Assembly (NCBI GenBank): GCA_964624905.1 | Contig: CAZUYK010000008.1 | Coordinates: 1 to 64,000 of the forward strand | Direction: 5' to 3' | Origin: CAZRVH01 sp964624905 | GTDB lineage: Bacteria; Patescibacteriota; Gracilibacteria; Peribacterales; Peribacteraceae | DNA length: 64,000 nucleotides | In this document: piece by piece, positions 41,513-49,528 of the stretch | Layout: each line of letters starts with the position of its first letter | Numbering within the stretch: the stretch's first letter is position 1 | Translations under genes and position numbers: made by a program | The notes under the pieces: model-generated | Seen by the model: only the letters and a program-made list of their open reading frames with translations | What the model was told of the DNA's origin: nothing | Database searches by the model: none

Positions 41513-43273
41513 TTAAGCGGAAACGGCAAGGGCGGAGATCTGATCTTCGATCGCGCGATCAAGCGCGTCGAATGCGTTCATCTGGTCTTCCGGAATGAAG
41601 TGGGCCTTCGCCATCTCTTCGCGGACCGCGAGCTGGCGGATGCGGTTCATGTCGAAGTCTTCCTGCTCGACGACCGGCAACGCGAGATCGAAGAAGCGGA
41701 GGATTCCGCCGAGGATACGGGCCTGCTTGGCGAGGGACGTGTAGGCGTCGGTGGGATCGAAAGCGTTCTGGAAGAGGAAGTCCTCGCGGATCATGCGGGT
41801 GACTTCCAGGGTGAGCTGGTCTTTGGGCGACAAGGCTTCCGTACCGACGAGACGAACGATTTCCTCCAGCTTGCTTTCCTGCTGGAGCATGGAGAGGGCG
41901 CGCTCGCGGTTGCTCATGAATGTCTGGGAGACCTTCGAGGCGTAGAAATCACGGAGGTTATCGGCGTAGAGCGTGTAGCTCTGGAGCCAGTTGATGGCGG
42001 GGAAGTGACGACGGTACGCGAGCTTCGCGTCGAGTGCCCAGAAGACCTTGGTCACGCGGAGCGTGTTCTGCGTCACCGGCTCGGAGAAGTCTCCTCCCGG
42101 AGGCGACACGGCGCCGATGACGGTGAGGGACCCCTTGCGGTCGTCATTGCCCAAGCATTCGACGACACCCGCGCGCTCGTAGAAGCCCGCGGTGCGGGAT
42201 CCGAGATACGCGGGATATCCTTCCTCACCCGGCATTTCTTCCAAGCGTCCGGACATTTCGCGCATGGCTTCCGCCCAGCGGGACGTGGAGTCGGCCATCA
42301 AGGCGACGTCGTAGCCCATGTCGCGGTAATACTCGGCGATGGTGATACCCGTGTAGACGGATGCTTCGCGCGCCGCCACCGGCATGTTCGACGTGTTGGC
42401 GACGAGGATGGTGCGCTTCATGAGGGGTTCGCCGGAGTTCGGATCGATGAGGTGCGGGAATTCCGTGAGCACTTCCGTCATTTCGTTTCCGCGCTCGCCG
42501 CAACCGATGTACACGATCACCTGGGCGTCGCAGTACTTCGCGAGTCCCTGCTGCGTCACGGTCTTTCCGGCTCCGAACGGCCCCGGGATCGCTCCCGCGC
42601 CGCCCTTGGCGATGGGGAAGAGCGTATCGAGGATGCGCGTTCCTGTTGCGAGAGGTTCGGTGGGAAGCAGTTTTCTCTTGGTCGGACGCGCCATGCGGAT
42701 CGGCCACTTCTGGAGCATGCACACGTCGACGTCGCCTTTGTCCGTCTCGATGACGGCGATAACGTCTTCGATGACATGGCTGCCGGACTTGATCGATTTC
42801 ACAGTTCCCTTGATACCCGGCGGGACCATCACTTTATGCAAAATAAGGGTCGTTTCCTGGACGGTGCCAAGCACGTCTCCCTGCGCCACTTCGTCCCCCT
42901 TCTTCGCGACCGCTTCGAAATCCCACTTCTGCGTGCGGCTGATTCCCGGGACGGAAATACCGCGCGTGATGTACGGGCTCTTCGCCTCCTTTTCGATGAG
43001 CTCCAACGGACGCTGGATACCGTCGTAGATAGAGGTCATAAGACCCGGGGCGAGTTCGACGCTGAGGGTGGCGCCCGTGAGTTCCACCGGAGCACCCGGC
43101 TTGATGCCGGATGTTTCCTCGTAGACCTGGATAGACGCCTGGTCGCCGTGCAACTCGATGACTTCGCCGATCAGGCGCTCTTCGGCCACGCGGACGACTT
43201 CGTACATCTTCGCCTTGGACATTCCTTTGGCGACGACGAGCGGGCCGGAAACTTTGATAATGGTTGCGGACAT
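41513..43273 (-). CDS. atpA: V/A-type ATPase catalytic subunit A
   Basis: The 586-residue catalytic subunit carries the P-loop GPFGAGKT (231-238), the non-homologous insertion typical of A subunits (about 110-200), ADSTSRWAEAMREMSGRLEE and the catalytic YIGCGERGNEMTEV. It hydrolyses or makes ATP in the A3B3 head. No intein is present. Confidence 0.97.
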   Translation of the reverse strand: MSATIIKVSGPLVVAKGMSKAKMYEVVRVAEERLIGEVIELHGDQASIQVYEETSGIKPGAPVELTGATLSVELAPGLMTSIYDGIQRPLELIEKEAKSPYITRGISVPGISRTQKWDFEAVAKKGDEVAQGDVLGTVQETTLILHKVMVPPGIKGTVKSIKSGSHVIEDVIAVIETDKGDVDVCMLQKWPIRMARPTKRKLLPTEPLATGTRILDTLFPIAKGGAGAIPGPFGAGKTVTQQGLAKYCDAQVIVYIGCGERGNEMTEVLTEFPHLIDPNSGEPLMKRTILVANTSNMPVAAREASVYTGITIAEYYRDMGYDVALMADSTSRWAEAMREMSGRLEEMPGEEGYPAYLGSRTAGFYERAGVVECLGNDDRKGSLTVIGAVSPPGGDFSEPVTQNTLRVTKVFWALDAKLAYRRHFPAINWLQSYTLYADNLRDFYASKVSQTFMSNRERALSMLQQESKLEEIVRLVGTEALSPKDQLTLEVTRMIREDFLFQNAFDPTDAYTSLAKQARILGGILRFFDLALPVVEQEDFDMNRIRQLAVREEMAKAHFIPEDQMNAFDALDRAIEDQISALAVSA

Positions 43274-43300
43274 AAGAGAATGGAGAATGGAAAGTGGGAA

Positions 43301-43651
43301 TTACTGGAGGATGTTCGAGCCGATGGCGTGCTCGGTGATTTTCTTGAGGCGCTCGAGCCCGTAGCCCGTCCCGCCCGCGACGGCGGGCAGCGGAATGATG
43401 GCCGGGAGTGCGCCGCGCGAGAGGCGTCGTTCGTCATCGGGACTCAGGGCGGACATGATGTCTTCCGTCGCGAACACGATTCCGTAGACGTTGCGTGCGA
43501 TGCCGCGCTCTTCCACAGCGTCTTTCTTCAGGCGATGCAGGGCGGCGATCCCCTCCTGCGGCGTATTGACCGGAACGGTGTCCACGCCCAGCAACGCGAA
43601 ACCCGAGATGGATTCCTGCGGGCCGACGATGGCGATGCGATAGGTGGACAT
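43301..43651 (-). CDS. atpF: V/A-type ATPase subunit F
   Basis: From the ATG at 43651 the protein is 116 residues. It starts YRIAIVGPQESISGFALLGV, the typical Rossmann-like subunit F opening, and includes VYGIVFATEDIM and PAIIPLPA. It binds subunit D in the rotor. It lies 2 bases after the subunit C stop. A long upstream in-frame extension overlaps subunit C in another frame and is not real. Confidence 0.93.
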   Translation of the reverse strand: MSTYRIAIVGPQESISGFALLGVDTVPVNTPQEGIAALHRLKKDAVEERGIARNVYGIVFATEDIMSALSPDDERRLSRGALPAIIPLPAVAGGTGYGLERLKKITEHAIGSNILQ

Positions 43652-43653
43652 GA

Positions 43654-44670
43654 TCAGGCGGAATAATGGGTGGAAGGCAGGAACGGCGGAAGCACGCGCT
43701 TGATTTCCTGGGGGGACAGTTGGTTGCGCTTCCCGATGAAGATGAAGCGGATGAGGCGGATATGCGCCAACGCGATCGCCGCGAAGGCGAATGCCGGTTC
43801 GACCGTGAGAGGCACGCTCCACATGCGTCCTATATCGCCTGCCGTGATACGCGCGGAGGCGCGCTCGAACAGCACGGCGTCTTTCGCGAGATCGAAGACA
43901 TCGTTTCCCAGGATGGCGTAATACGGGGATCGCGAGACCGCCGCGCGCAGGGATTCCTGCGTGGAACCGAACGACGCGACCGGCATGAGCCCTCCTTTCA
44001 GAAGCGACGGGGCGACATCCCCAACACCGCCGTTGATAAGGCGCACCGCGGTACGGATATTCGTGAGATCGATGCGGTGCCGCACGTACCCGAGGATATC
44101 TTTGCTGCCGCTTTCCTTGGCCAGGGCCAACTGACGGTCCGCGATGTATTGCATCGCAAGGACATCGATGGAAGCGGCCGCCGGGTTCTGGAGTGTTTTC
44201 GTTTGCCCGACGAATGCGACGAGCGCCGCGGGGAGCGACGCATGGGCCGATCCGTCCGCCACGAGCGTTTCCACGAGCGCAGTATCGAACGACGTGACGC
44301 CCCGTTCCGGCTTGGCGCTCACGGGACTCGTGAGGCCGTGGTGTTTCTTCAGGAAATACGCGAGGAACGGCAAATCCCCGTCCATCCACAGGATATCGAA
44401 GACGGGGCGCTTGCTCTCCGGAGCCATGGAATCGGCCTCCTTGCGTACCCACTGCTCCAGCATGGCCAGCAACGCATCCGCGTTCTCCGGGAGTGCGCCG
44501 AGCCTGCTCGTCAGTTTCAGCTCCGTCATGATCCTTTCGCATTCCGCGAGGTCATGGCTGCCCAGAAGGCGGTCCACGTCGGACTGTGCCAGCAGCAGTT
44601 GCTGCAGCACCGCAGTGCGTCCGGTAGCGAACGCAAAGTGTTGGCCGACGCTTGCTTCAAGCAATGCCAT
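43654..44670 (-). CDS. atpC: V/A-type ATPase subunit C
   Basis: The 338-residue all-helical subunit links rotor and membrane ring. Sequence conservation in this family is low; recognisable features are the LRAAVSRSPYYAILG repeat segment, DIGRMWSVPLTVEPAFAFA, and the C-terminal HIRLIRFIFIGKRNQLSPQE motif. Its start overlaps the subunit E stop at 44670. Confidence 0.88.
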   Translation of the reverse strand: MALLEASVGQHFAFATGRTAVLQQLLLAQSDVDRLLGSHDLAECERIMTELKLTSRLGALPENADALLAMLEQWVRKEADSMAPESKRPVFDILWMDGDLPFLAYFLKKHHGLTSPVSAKPERGVTSFDTALVETLVADGSAHASLPAALVAFVGQTKTLQNPAAASIDVLAMQYIADRQLALAKESGSKDILGYVRHRIDLTNIRTAVRLINGGVGDVAPSLLKGGLMPVASFGSTQESLRAAVSRSPYYAILGNDVFDLAKDAVLFERASARITAGDIGRMWSVPLTVEPAFAFAAIALAHIRLIRFIFIGKRNQLSPQEIKRVLPPFLPSTHYSA

Positions 44671-45230
44671 TATCGGGAAGAAGAGAAAAGGGTGCGGAGG
44701 GTTTGCATTTCCGTGCGCGGACGGAAGACGTTCTGTACGAGATTCTCGTAGGTGCAGTCGCGCTCCTCGTGCTCGCCCTGGAAGAGGAAGCCTCCTTTTC
44801 CGGGAACGTCCTCGCCGAGCGTGAAGCGCTTATCCGCGATTTTCTTGAGGATCGCGCGATGCGCGGCGGTTGGACGGATGACGCCGGAACCGGGAATGCC
44901 GTCGAGCAGCGCTTCCAACAGTTTCTCCGCCTTGGCGGAGGGAAGTCCTGCAAGCGCATCCACCGTCCTATCGTAGACGGCATCGAGCAGGTCGCTCTTC
45001 ATTTGCGTCACCTTGCGGCGGCGCTCCTGGAAGGCGTGTGCTTCCGCTTTCGCGAACAGCTCGTTCTTTCGGTCGTTCGTCCGGCGGACGATGTCCTGTT
45101 CGCGCTCGGCGATCCACTCCTTCGTTTCGCGCCTCAACGCTTCGACGCGTTTGGCATGCGCATCCTTCAGGCGTGCGATATCCGCATCCGTTTGGGACAC
45201 AATGGCGTTGAGGAGATCGTGGAAAGGCAT
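44670..45230 (-). CDS. atpE: V/A-type ATPase subunit E
   Basis: The 186-residue protein has a long charged N-terminal helix (about 10-80: IARLKDAHAKRVEALRRETK) and a C-terminal globular part (LLDGIPGSGVIRPTAAHRAI). It forms the peripheral stalk with the small coiled-coil protein at 47861. The position between K and C is usual for this operon. Confidence 0.85.
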   Translation of the reverse strand: MPFHDLLNAIVSQTDADIARLKDAHAKRVEALRRETKEWIAEREQDIVRRTNDRKNELFAKAEAHAFQERRRKVTQMKSDLLDAVYDRTVDALAGLPSAKAEKLLEALLDGIPGSGVIRPTAAHRAILKKIADKRFTLGEDVPGKGGFLFQGEHEERDCTYENLVQNVFRPRTEMQTLRTLFSSSR

Positions 45231-45248
45231 GGGAAAGGAAGAAAGGAA

Positions 45249-45866
45249 TTAGGCGATGCTCGTCTGGAACGCGTTCAACATGAAGAACGAGATAAGGAAG
45301 CCGAGGAGGGCGTACGTTTCGACGAGGGCAGCGAGCGTGATGACGCGTCCTGCGAGGCGGCCGTCCTTGGCAAGCATGCTAAGACCGGACGTACAGACCT
45401 TCGCCTGGTACGGGGCGGACGTGAGACACGTCACCGTAACCGGGATGAACGCGGCGAACAGGATGAATCCCTGCGTAAGCGAGAGCGGCACTTCGCCGGA
45501 GATCACGGTTCCGTAGGAGAAGATGAAAAGAAGCGAGATAACCATTCCGTACAGACCCTGGGAACCCGGGAGGACGGCGAGCGTAATGACCTTGCCCGCG
45601 AGATCCGGCTTTTCCGAGAGGAGTCCGGAACCTGCCTGTCCGATCATGCTGACTCCGAGGATGGAGCCGATGCACGGAAGGATGGTCGCCATGCCAGCGC
45701 CGATGAAGGCGATGAGCAACGCGAGCTGGGAACCCGTAACAACCGACGTGCCGGTCGTGGCAACCGCATCGGCGACCTGCTCCTGCGCGAACGCGAGGGA
45801 GGGGAGAAGCATGAGGGCGGATCCTGCGATCGCAGCGGCGCCCTTGGAGAGAGAAAACTGTTTCAT
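45249..45866 (-). CDS. atpK: V/A-type ATPase proteolipid subunit K
   Basis: From the ATG at 45866 the protein is 205 residues: a signal peptide (about 1-27) and two fused two-helix hairpins. The ion-binding glutamate is in the second hairpin (LVETYALLGFL); the first has LPGSQGLYG in place of it. This one-Glu-per-four-helices arrangement and the residues S-Q-x-x-Y match the sodium-binding NtpK of Enterococcus (LPGTQGLYG), so Na+ coupling is possible; this is inference. Confidence 0.93.
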   Translation of the reverse strand: MKQFSLSKGAAAIAGSALMLLPSLAFAQEQVADAVATTGTSVVTGSQLALLIAFIGAGMATILPCIGSILGVSMIGQAGSGLLSEKPDLAGKVITLAVLPGSQGLYGMVISLLFIFSYGTVISGEVPLSLTQGFILFAAFIPVTVTCLTSAPYQAKVCTSGLSMLAKDGRLAGRVITLAALVETYALLGFLISFFMLNAFQTSIA

Positions 45867-45910
45867 AACAGTGGAAGAGAAAGGAAGTAAGAAAGGAATA
45901 ACAAAGGAAA

Positions 45911-47851
45911 TCAGGACTGCTTCGTCGGACGGGACAACGGGGAAAACGGCCTGCCGCCGCCCTCGAAGAACTGTCCGAAGAATTCGATGAATTGGAGGCG
46001 CCCCGCATGGATGAAACTTCCCAACGTATTGAGCGCGATGCTGACCGTGTGACCCCCGATGGCAATGACGATCATGACGGGGATGGCGAGATACACGGGG
46101 AACAGCTTGCCCATCTCCTCCGCGACTTTGTTCACCGCGAGCGCCATGGCTCCGGTCACGAGTCCGAGTGCGAGGATGCGCAAGTAGCTGAGGCCGTTGC
46201 TGAGCAATCCGATGGCGAAGTTCATGAGTCCGAGGAATCCCATGATGGGCCGGATGTACCACGCCGAACCATACCCCTTACCCCAGATATTCAAGGCGAC
46301 GACCGCATACAGGACATAGGTGGCGACCTGCTTCAGATCGGCCGGGGCGAACGCGGCGAACAGGGCGGCGCCCAACAGGAGATGGCTCGTGAAGTTGACC
46401 CAGAACGCCTCGGCCTTCGCGCCATGGATCCACTTGTGCCATCCGGCGAGGAACATGCCGAAGAACAAATGCGTGATACCCAACGCCAGCGCGAGGTTCT
46501 GCAGGAAGGTGATGCCGTCCTGCTTGCCGAGATTCCACACCTGTCCACGGAACCACATGACTCCGTCGGCACGGGTCTCCGTCATGAACGATGGCGCCTG
46601 CTCCGGCGTGAGGCCGAACCATCCTCCGAAGGGAATGCCGACGAGGATGGATACGATACCGCTCAAGAACAGGGTCCACAGGAGCGGGGACTGCTCGGGC
46701 GTCGGCTTCTTGAGCAGCAGGACCGTACCCATGATGAGCGTGAGCGCGAGACCGTATCCCCCGTCCGTGAGGCAGAGGGCAAAGAACAGCGCGAAGAACG
46801 GGGACAGCGCGGACGTGGGATCCATCTCGGAAGACAACGGCAATCCGTAGAGCGTCGTGACGCTCTGGAACGGCGTAACCCATACCTTATTTTTCAAAAG
46901 TACCGGCGCCTCCTCCCCTTCCTTCGGTTCCACGTGCAGCAGCACGACGGCGGGATCGATCTTCCTCAATTTGGAAGACAATTCGTTAATCTGCCTGCTT
47001 GGCATCCATCCGATAAGAGTCGACGTGCGGTTGGTGAGCAGAAGCGTTTCTCGCGCCGATTGCTTCGCATGCAGCCACTGGGTGAATGTTTTCACGCGGG
47101 AGAGTGCGGGAAGCTGGGCGGAAAGGGCGATCCTGCGCTGCGCGTTTTTCTGGAGCGTCTGCTGCGCCTCTTGCGTACGAATGAGGGCTTCTTCGTACAA
47201 CGCCGACACAAAACCGTGACCTGCGGGCGGCTCGACCGTCGTCCAGCCGAAGCGCGTGGCCATCTCCTCGAATTTCACCAGATCATCCTTCCATGCGATC
47301 ACCTCGAGGATGGATGACTCCCCTTCCCCGATCGCACGCACCGAGCAGCGCGGCAAACGCGATTCCATTTCGGCCTTGAAAGAAACTACGGCGGGCGGCG
47401 GCAGCAAGCCGAACAACCGCTTCGTCGTGCGAGTTTCGCGAACCGACTCCAGGGGAAGGTCGTACGAGCGCCACGGAGCCAGCGTTTCCTTCGTCTGTTC
47501 GGCTGCCTGCGCATCGCGACGCGCCTCTTCGTCGTCCGCCTCCAGGGAATGCAATTCATCGACGATGCCCCGCACGTCGGCGGAACTTGATGCGGCAAGA
47601 ACGTCCTCCTCCGTCACCGGGCGGGCTACCTGCGATTGCACCTCCTTGGGCGCGATATCGCGCAGCGTCGCGATCGCATAGTCTAGTTCCGCGATGCGGA
47701 AGTTCGCTTCGGAATGGTCTACTGCACCGCCAGCCAACGCATCAGATACGGCTACCTCCACCATGCCCGCCTCCTGCACGCTCGCGAGAACGTCCTCCTG
47801 CAAACTGCGAGGAGTCACGATAGCCACTTTTTGCATGCGGACGATTGCCAT
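45911..47851 (-). CDS. atpI: V/A-type ATPase subunit I
   Basis: The 646-residue protein has a cytoplasmic N-terminal half with coiled coils (about 1-330) and a C-terminal half with about seven helices, including LGLVTGAMALAVNKVAEEM and the GGHTVSIALNTLGSFIHAGR-LQFIEFF segment with the essential Arg. It holds the stator side of the ion path. It lies 9 bases after the stalk gene. Confidence 0.95.
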   Translation of the reverse strand: MAIVRMQKVAIVTPRSLQEDVLASVQEAGMVEVAVSDALAGGAVDHSEANFRIAELDYAIATLRDIAPKEVQSQVARPVTEEDVLAASSSADVRGIVDELHSLEADDEEARRDAQAAEQTKETLAPWRSYDLPLESVRETRTTKRLFGLLPPPAVVSFKAEMESRLPRCSVRAIGEGESSILEVIAWKDDLVKFEEMATRFGWTTVEPPAGHGFVSALYEEALIRTQEAQQTLQKNAQRRIALSAQLPALSRVKTFTQWLHAKQSARETLLLTNRTSTLIGWMPSRQINELSSKLRKIDPAVVLLHVEPKEGEEAPVLLKNKVWVTPFQSVTTLYGLPLSSEMDPTSALSPFFALFFALCLTDGGYGLALTLIMGTVLLLKKPTPEQSPLLWTLFLSGIVSILVGIPFGGWFGLTPEQAPSFMTETRADGVMWFRGQVWNLGKQDGITFLQNLALALGITHLFFGMFLAGWHKWIHGAKAEAFWVNFTSHLLLGAALFAAFAPADLKQVATYVLYAVVALNIWGKGYGSAWYIRPIMGFLGLMNFAIGLLSNGLSYLRILALGLVTGAMALAVNKVAEEMGKLFPVYLAIPVMIVIAIGGHTVSIALNTLGSFIHAGRLQFIEFFGQFFEGGGRPFSPLSRPTKQS

Positions 47852-47860
47852 ACGGCTGTA

Positions 47861-48232
47861 TCAGTGGGGTAATCCGGATGAAAGAATCGAATCGACGAGG
47901 GATTCAACTGTCGCTTCGACCCGGGAATCAAATGACTTCTGCAAATCCCCGCACTCCTTCTTTGCCTTCGCCTCGTGCTCGTCCGCGATGGCCGCTATAT
48001 CCGTCTCGGCTACGCGCTGCAAAATAGAACGGGAATTATCCTTGGCGACTTGTTCCGCGATTTTTCTCTTCTCTTCCTCGGCTACGCGCGCTTTCGCCTC
48101 TTCTTCTTCGAATTTTTTCTTGGCGACGCTTAGCCGCGCTTCTTCTTTTTCCTCCAGTGCCAAGATTTCGTCCTGCCCTTGGAAGGAATGCGTACGTACC
48201 TGGGTGTCATCGGAAGAAATCGCTGTATTCAT
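47861..48232 (-). CDS. V/A-type ATPase peripheral-stalk coiled-coil subunit (G/H-like)
   Basis: From the ATG at 48232 the protein is 123 residues, almost entirely a charged coiled coil (EEKEEARLSVAKKKFEEEEA, then RVAEEEKRKIAEQVAKD). Position as first gene of the operon and composition fit subunit G/H, which pairs with subunit E in the stalk. Sequence alone would not identify it. Confidence 0.75.
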   Translation of the reverse strand: MNTAISSDDTQVRTHSFQGQDEILALEEKEEARLSVAKKKFEEEEAKARVAEEEKRKIAEQVAKDNSRSILQRVAETDIAAIADEHEAKAKKECGDLQKSFDSRVEATVESLVDSILSSGLPH

Positions 48233-48257
48233 GGGAATTTGGGGAGAATGACGGCTT

Positions 48258-48286
48258 CGTATACACACATATGTGAAAAAAATCAA
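48258..48286 (-). promoter_or_regulatory. Promoter of the V-ATPase operon
   Basis: On the minus strand TTGATT (48281-48286) and TATACG (48258-48263) are 17 bases apart, placing the start about 20 bases before the first ATG. The leader is TCTCCCCAAATTCCC, pyrimidine-rich and without a Shine-Dalgarno. Confidence 0.7.
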
Positions 48287-48374
48287 CCGTCTAAGAGACT
48301 ACTTTCCCTTACATTCGCTCTGCGGAAAAGAGGCTATATAAAGGAAGTCGCCCTCTCTCCCCTCGGATACGTGC

Positions 48375-49094
48375 TCACCCTCCCATGATCTGCCCCAGGA
48401 ATCCCTGGCCCTGGCTGGCCGAGCGATCGCGCAGGAACGGGTTCAGGCTTTCGGCAAACGACTGGAGATTGCGGGTTTGCAGGTAAATCGCGCCCTCGCC
48501 CTCGAAGGTGCAGGCCAATCCCTCGCCCGTCGTGACCATGTTCGCGATCCCCTCGCCCACGCGGTGGATCTCGTAGTTCAACGTCCCGGCGAACGCGACG
48601 ATATGTCCGTTATCAACCGTGAACTTCTCCCCTTTCTTCAATTCCTTCTTGATGATGCCGCCGAAGCTGGAGACAAAGAGCGTTCCCCTTCCCGACGCCT
48701 TCACCATGAAAATACCTTCGCCGCTCAGGAATCCCTTCCATCCCGTGAATTTCGCATCGGTGACGACGCCGTCCGTTCCCGCCAGGTAGGAGCCGCCCTG
48801 CACGATGAACTCGCCTCCGTTCAACTCGATGGATTCGATATCTCCCGGCGCGCGTGGCGCCAGCATCACTTCGGTATCGTTCGCATTGGCCGTGACGGTG
48901 GTGACAAAGAAGCTCTCGCTGGTAAGTACCGTGCGCTTCAGCGCCTGCAGGAAGCCGCCTTTCATGCTTCCTTCTATGGACGCGCCCGCGTCCATGGCGA
49001 GCATGGCGCCGGATTCGGTGTGGATCTTTTCGCCGTTATCCAGGACGACGCGCAACGCGCTGTAGCTGGGACGTGCGACTATTTCGTGTTTCAT
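48375..49094 (-). CDS. TIGR00266/AIM24 family protein
   Basis: From the ATG at 49094 the protein is 239 residues of all-beta repeats. Family landmarks: IHTESGAMLAMDA near the N-terminus, SFFVTTVTAN, SIELNGGEFIVQGGSYLAG, GRGTLFVSSFG and GEGLACTFEGEGAIYLQTRN. The AIM24 fold is found in mitochondria and many bacteria; its molecular function is unclear. It follows the SRPBCC gene after a C-rich spacer (CCCCTCCCAACCCCTCCC). Confidence 0.88.
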   Translation of the reverse strand: MKHEIVARPSYSALRVVLDNGEKIHTESGAMLAMDAGASIEGSMKGGFLQALKRTVLTSESFFVTTVTANANDTEVMLAPRAPGDIESIELNGGEFIVQGGSYLAGTDGVVTDAKFTGWKGFLSGEGIFMVKASGRGTLFVSSFGGIIKKELKKGEKFTVDNGHIVAFAGTLNYEIHRVGEGIANMVTTGEGLACTFEGEGAIYLQTRNLQSFAESLNPFLRDRSASQGQGFLGQIMGG

Positions 49095-49114
49095 GGGAGG
49101 GGTTGGGAGGGGAA

Positions 49115-49528
49115 TTAGTGAGCTTCGACGTACGATTTGAAATTGTCCAGGATGGACTGCCATCCGGCCTTCTGCATCTCCGGGGAGTTCTCGGTCTCGG
49201 CATCGAACGTTTCGGTGACGGTGGTGGCACCGCCGTTTTCATCGAACAACACTTCCACCTTGCGTCCGTCGTCCATCGCGTAGGCGATTTTCTTGCCATC
49301 GATGACTTCGCTGTACGTTCCGCCGAAGTCGAATCCCGCACTTCCGTCCTTCGCCTCCATGCGGGACATGAAGGATCCGCCGGTGCGCAGGTCGTTGGTG
49401 GCGCGGGGCGTGTGCCAATCCGGCGACGCGTTGTTCCACTGCATGATGTGCTCGGGCGCGGTCCACAGCTGCCATACCTTGGACAGAGGGGCTTGGACGG
49501 TCGTTTGGACGGTAATCTGCTGTGCCAT
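49115..49528 (-). CDS. SRPBCC/AHSA1-like protein
   Basis: From the ATG at 49528 the protein is 137 residues with the START/Bet v1-like pattern: VQTTVQAPLSKVWQLWTAPE, the W-N-x-x-S-P-D-W-H loop, GGSFMSRMEAKDG and the C-terminal helix AGWQSILDNFKSYVE. Such proteins bind small hydrophobic ligands or Hsp90. The same reading frame continues upstream without a stop through the tRNA-Gln antisense strand into the serine recombinase. Confidence 0.85.
   Translation of the reverse strand: MAQQITVQTTVQAPLSKVWQLWTAPEHIMQWNNASPDWHTPRATNDLRTGGSFMSRMEAKDGSAGFDFGGTYSEVIDGKKIAYAMDDGRKVEVLFDENGGATTVTETFDAETENSPEMQKAGWQSILDNFKSYVEAH

Noticed and set aside
40349..43666. 1105-codon open frame on the plus strand
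   Set aside because: It is antisense to the strongly conserved ATPase subunits A and B; the frame is open because of GC-rich codon bias.
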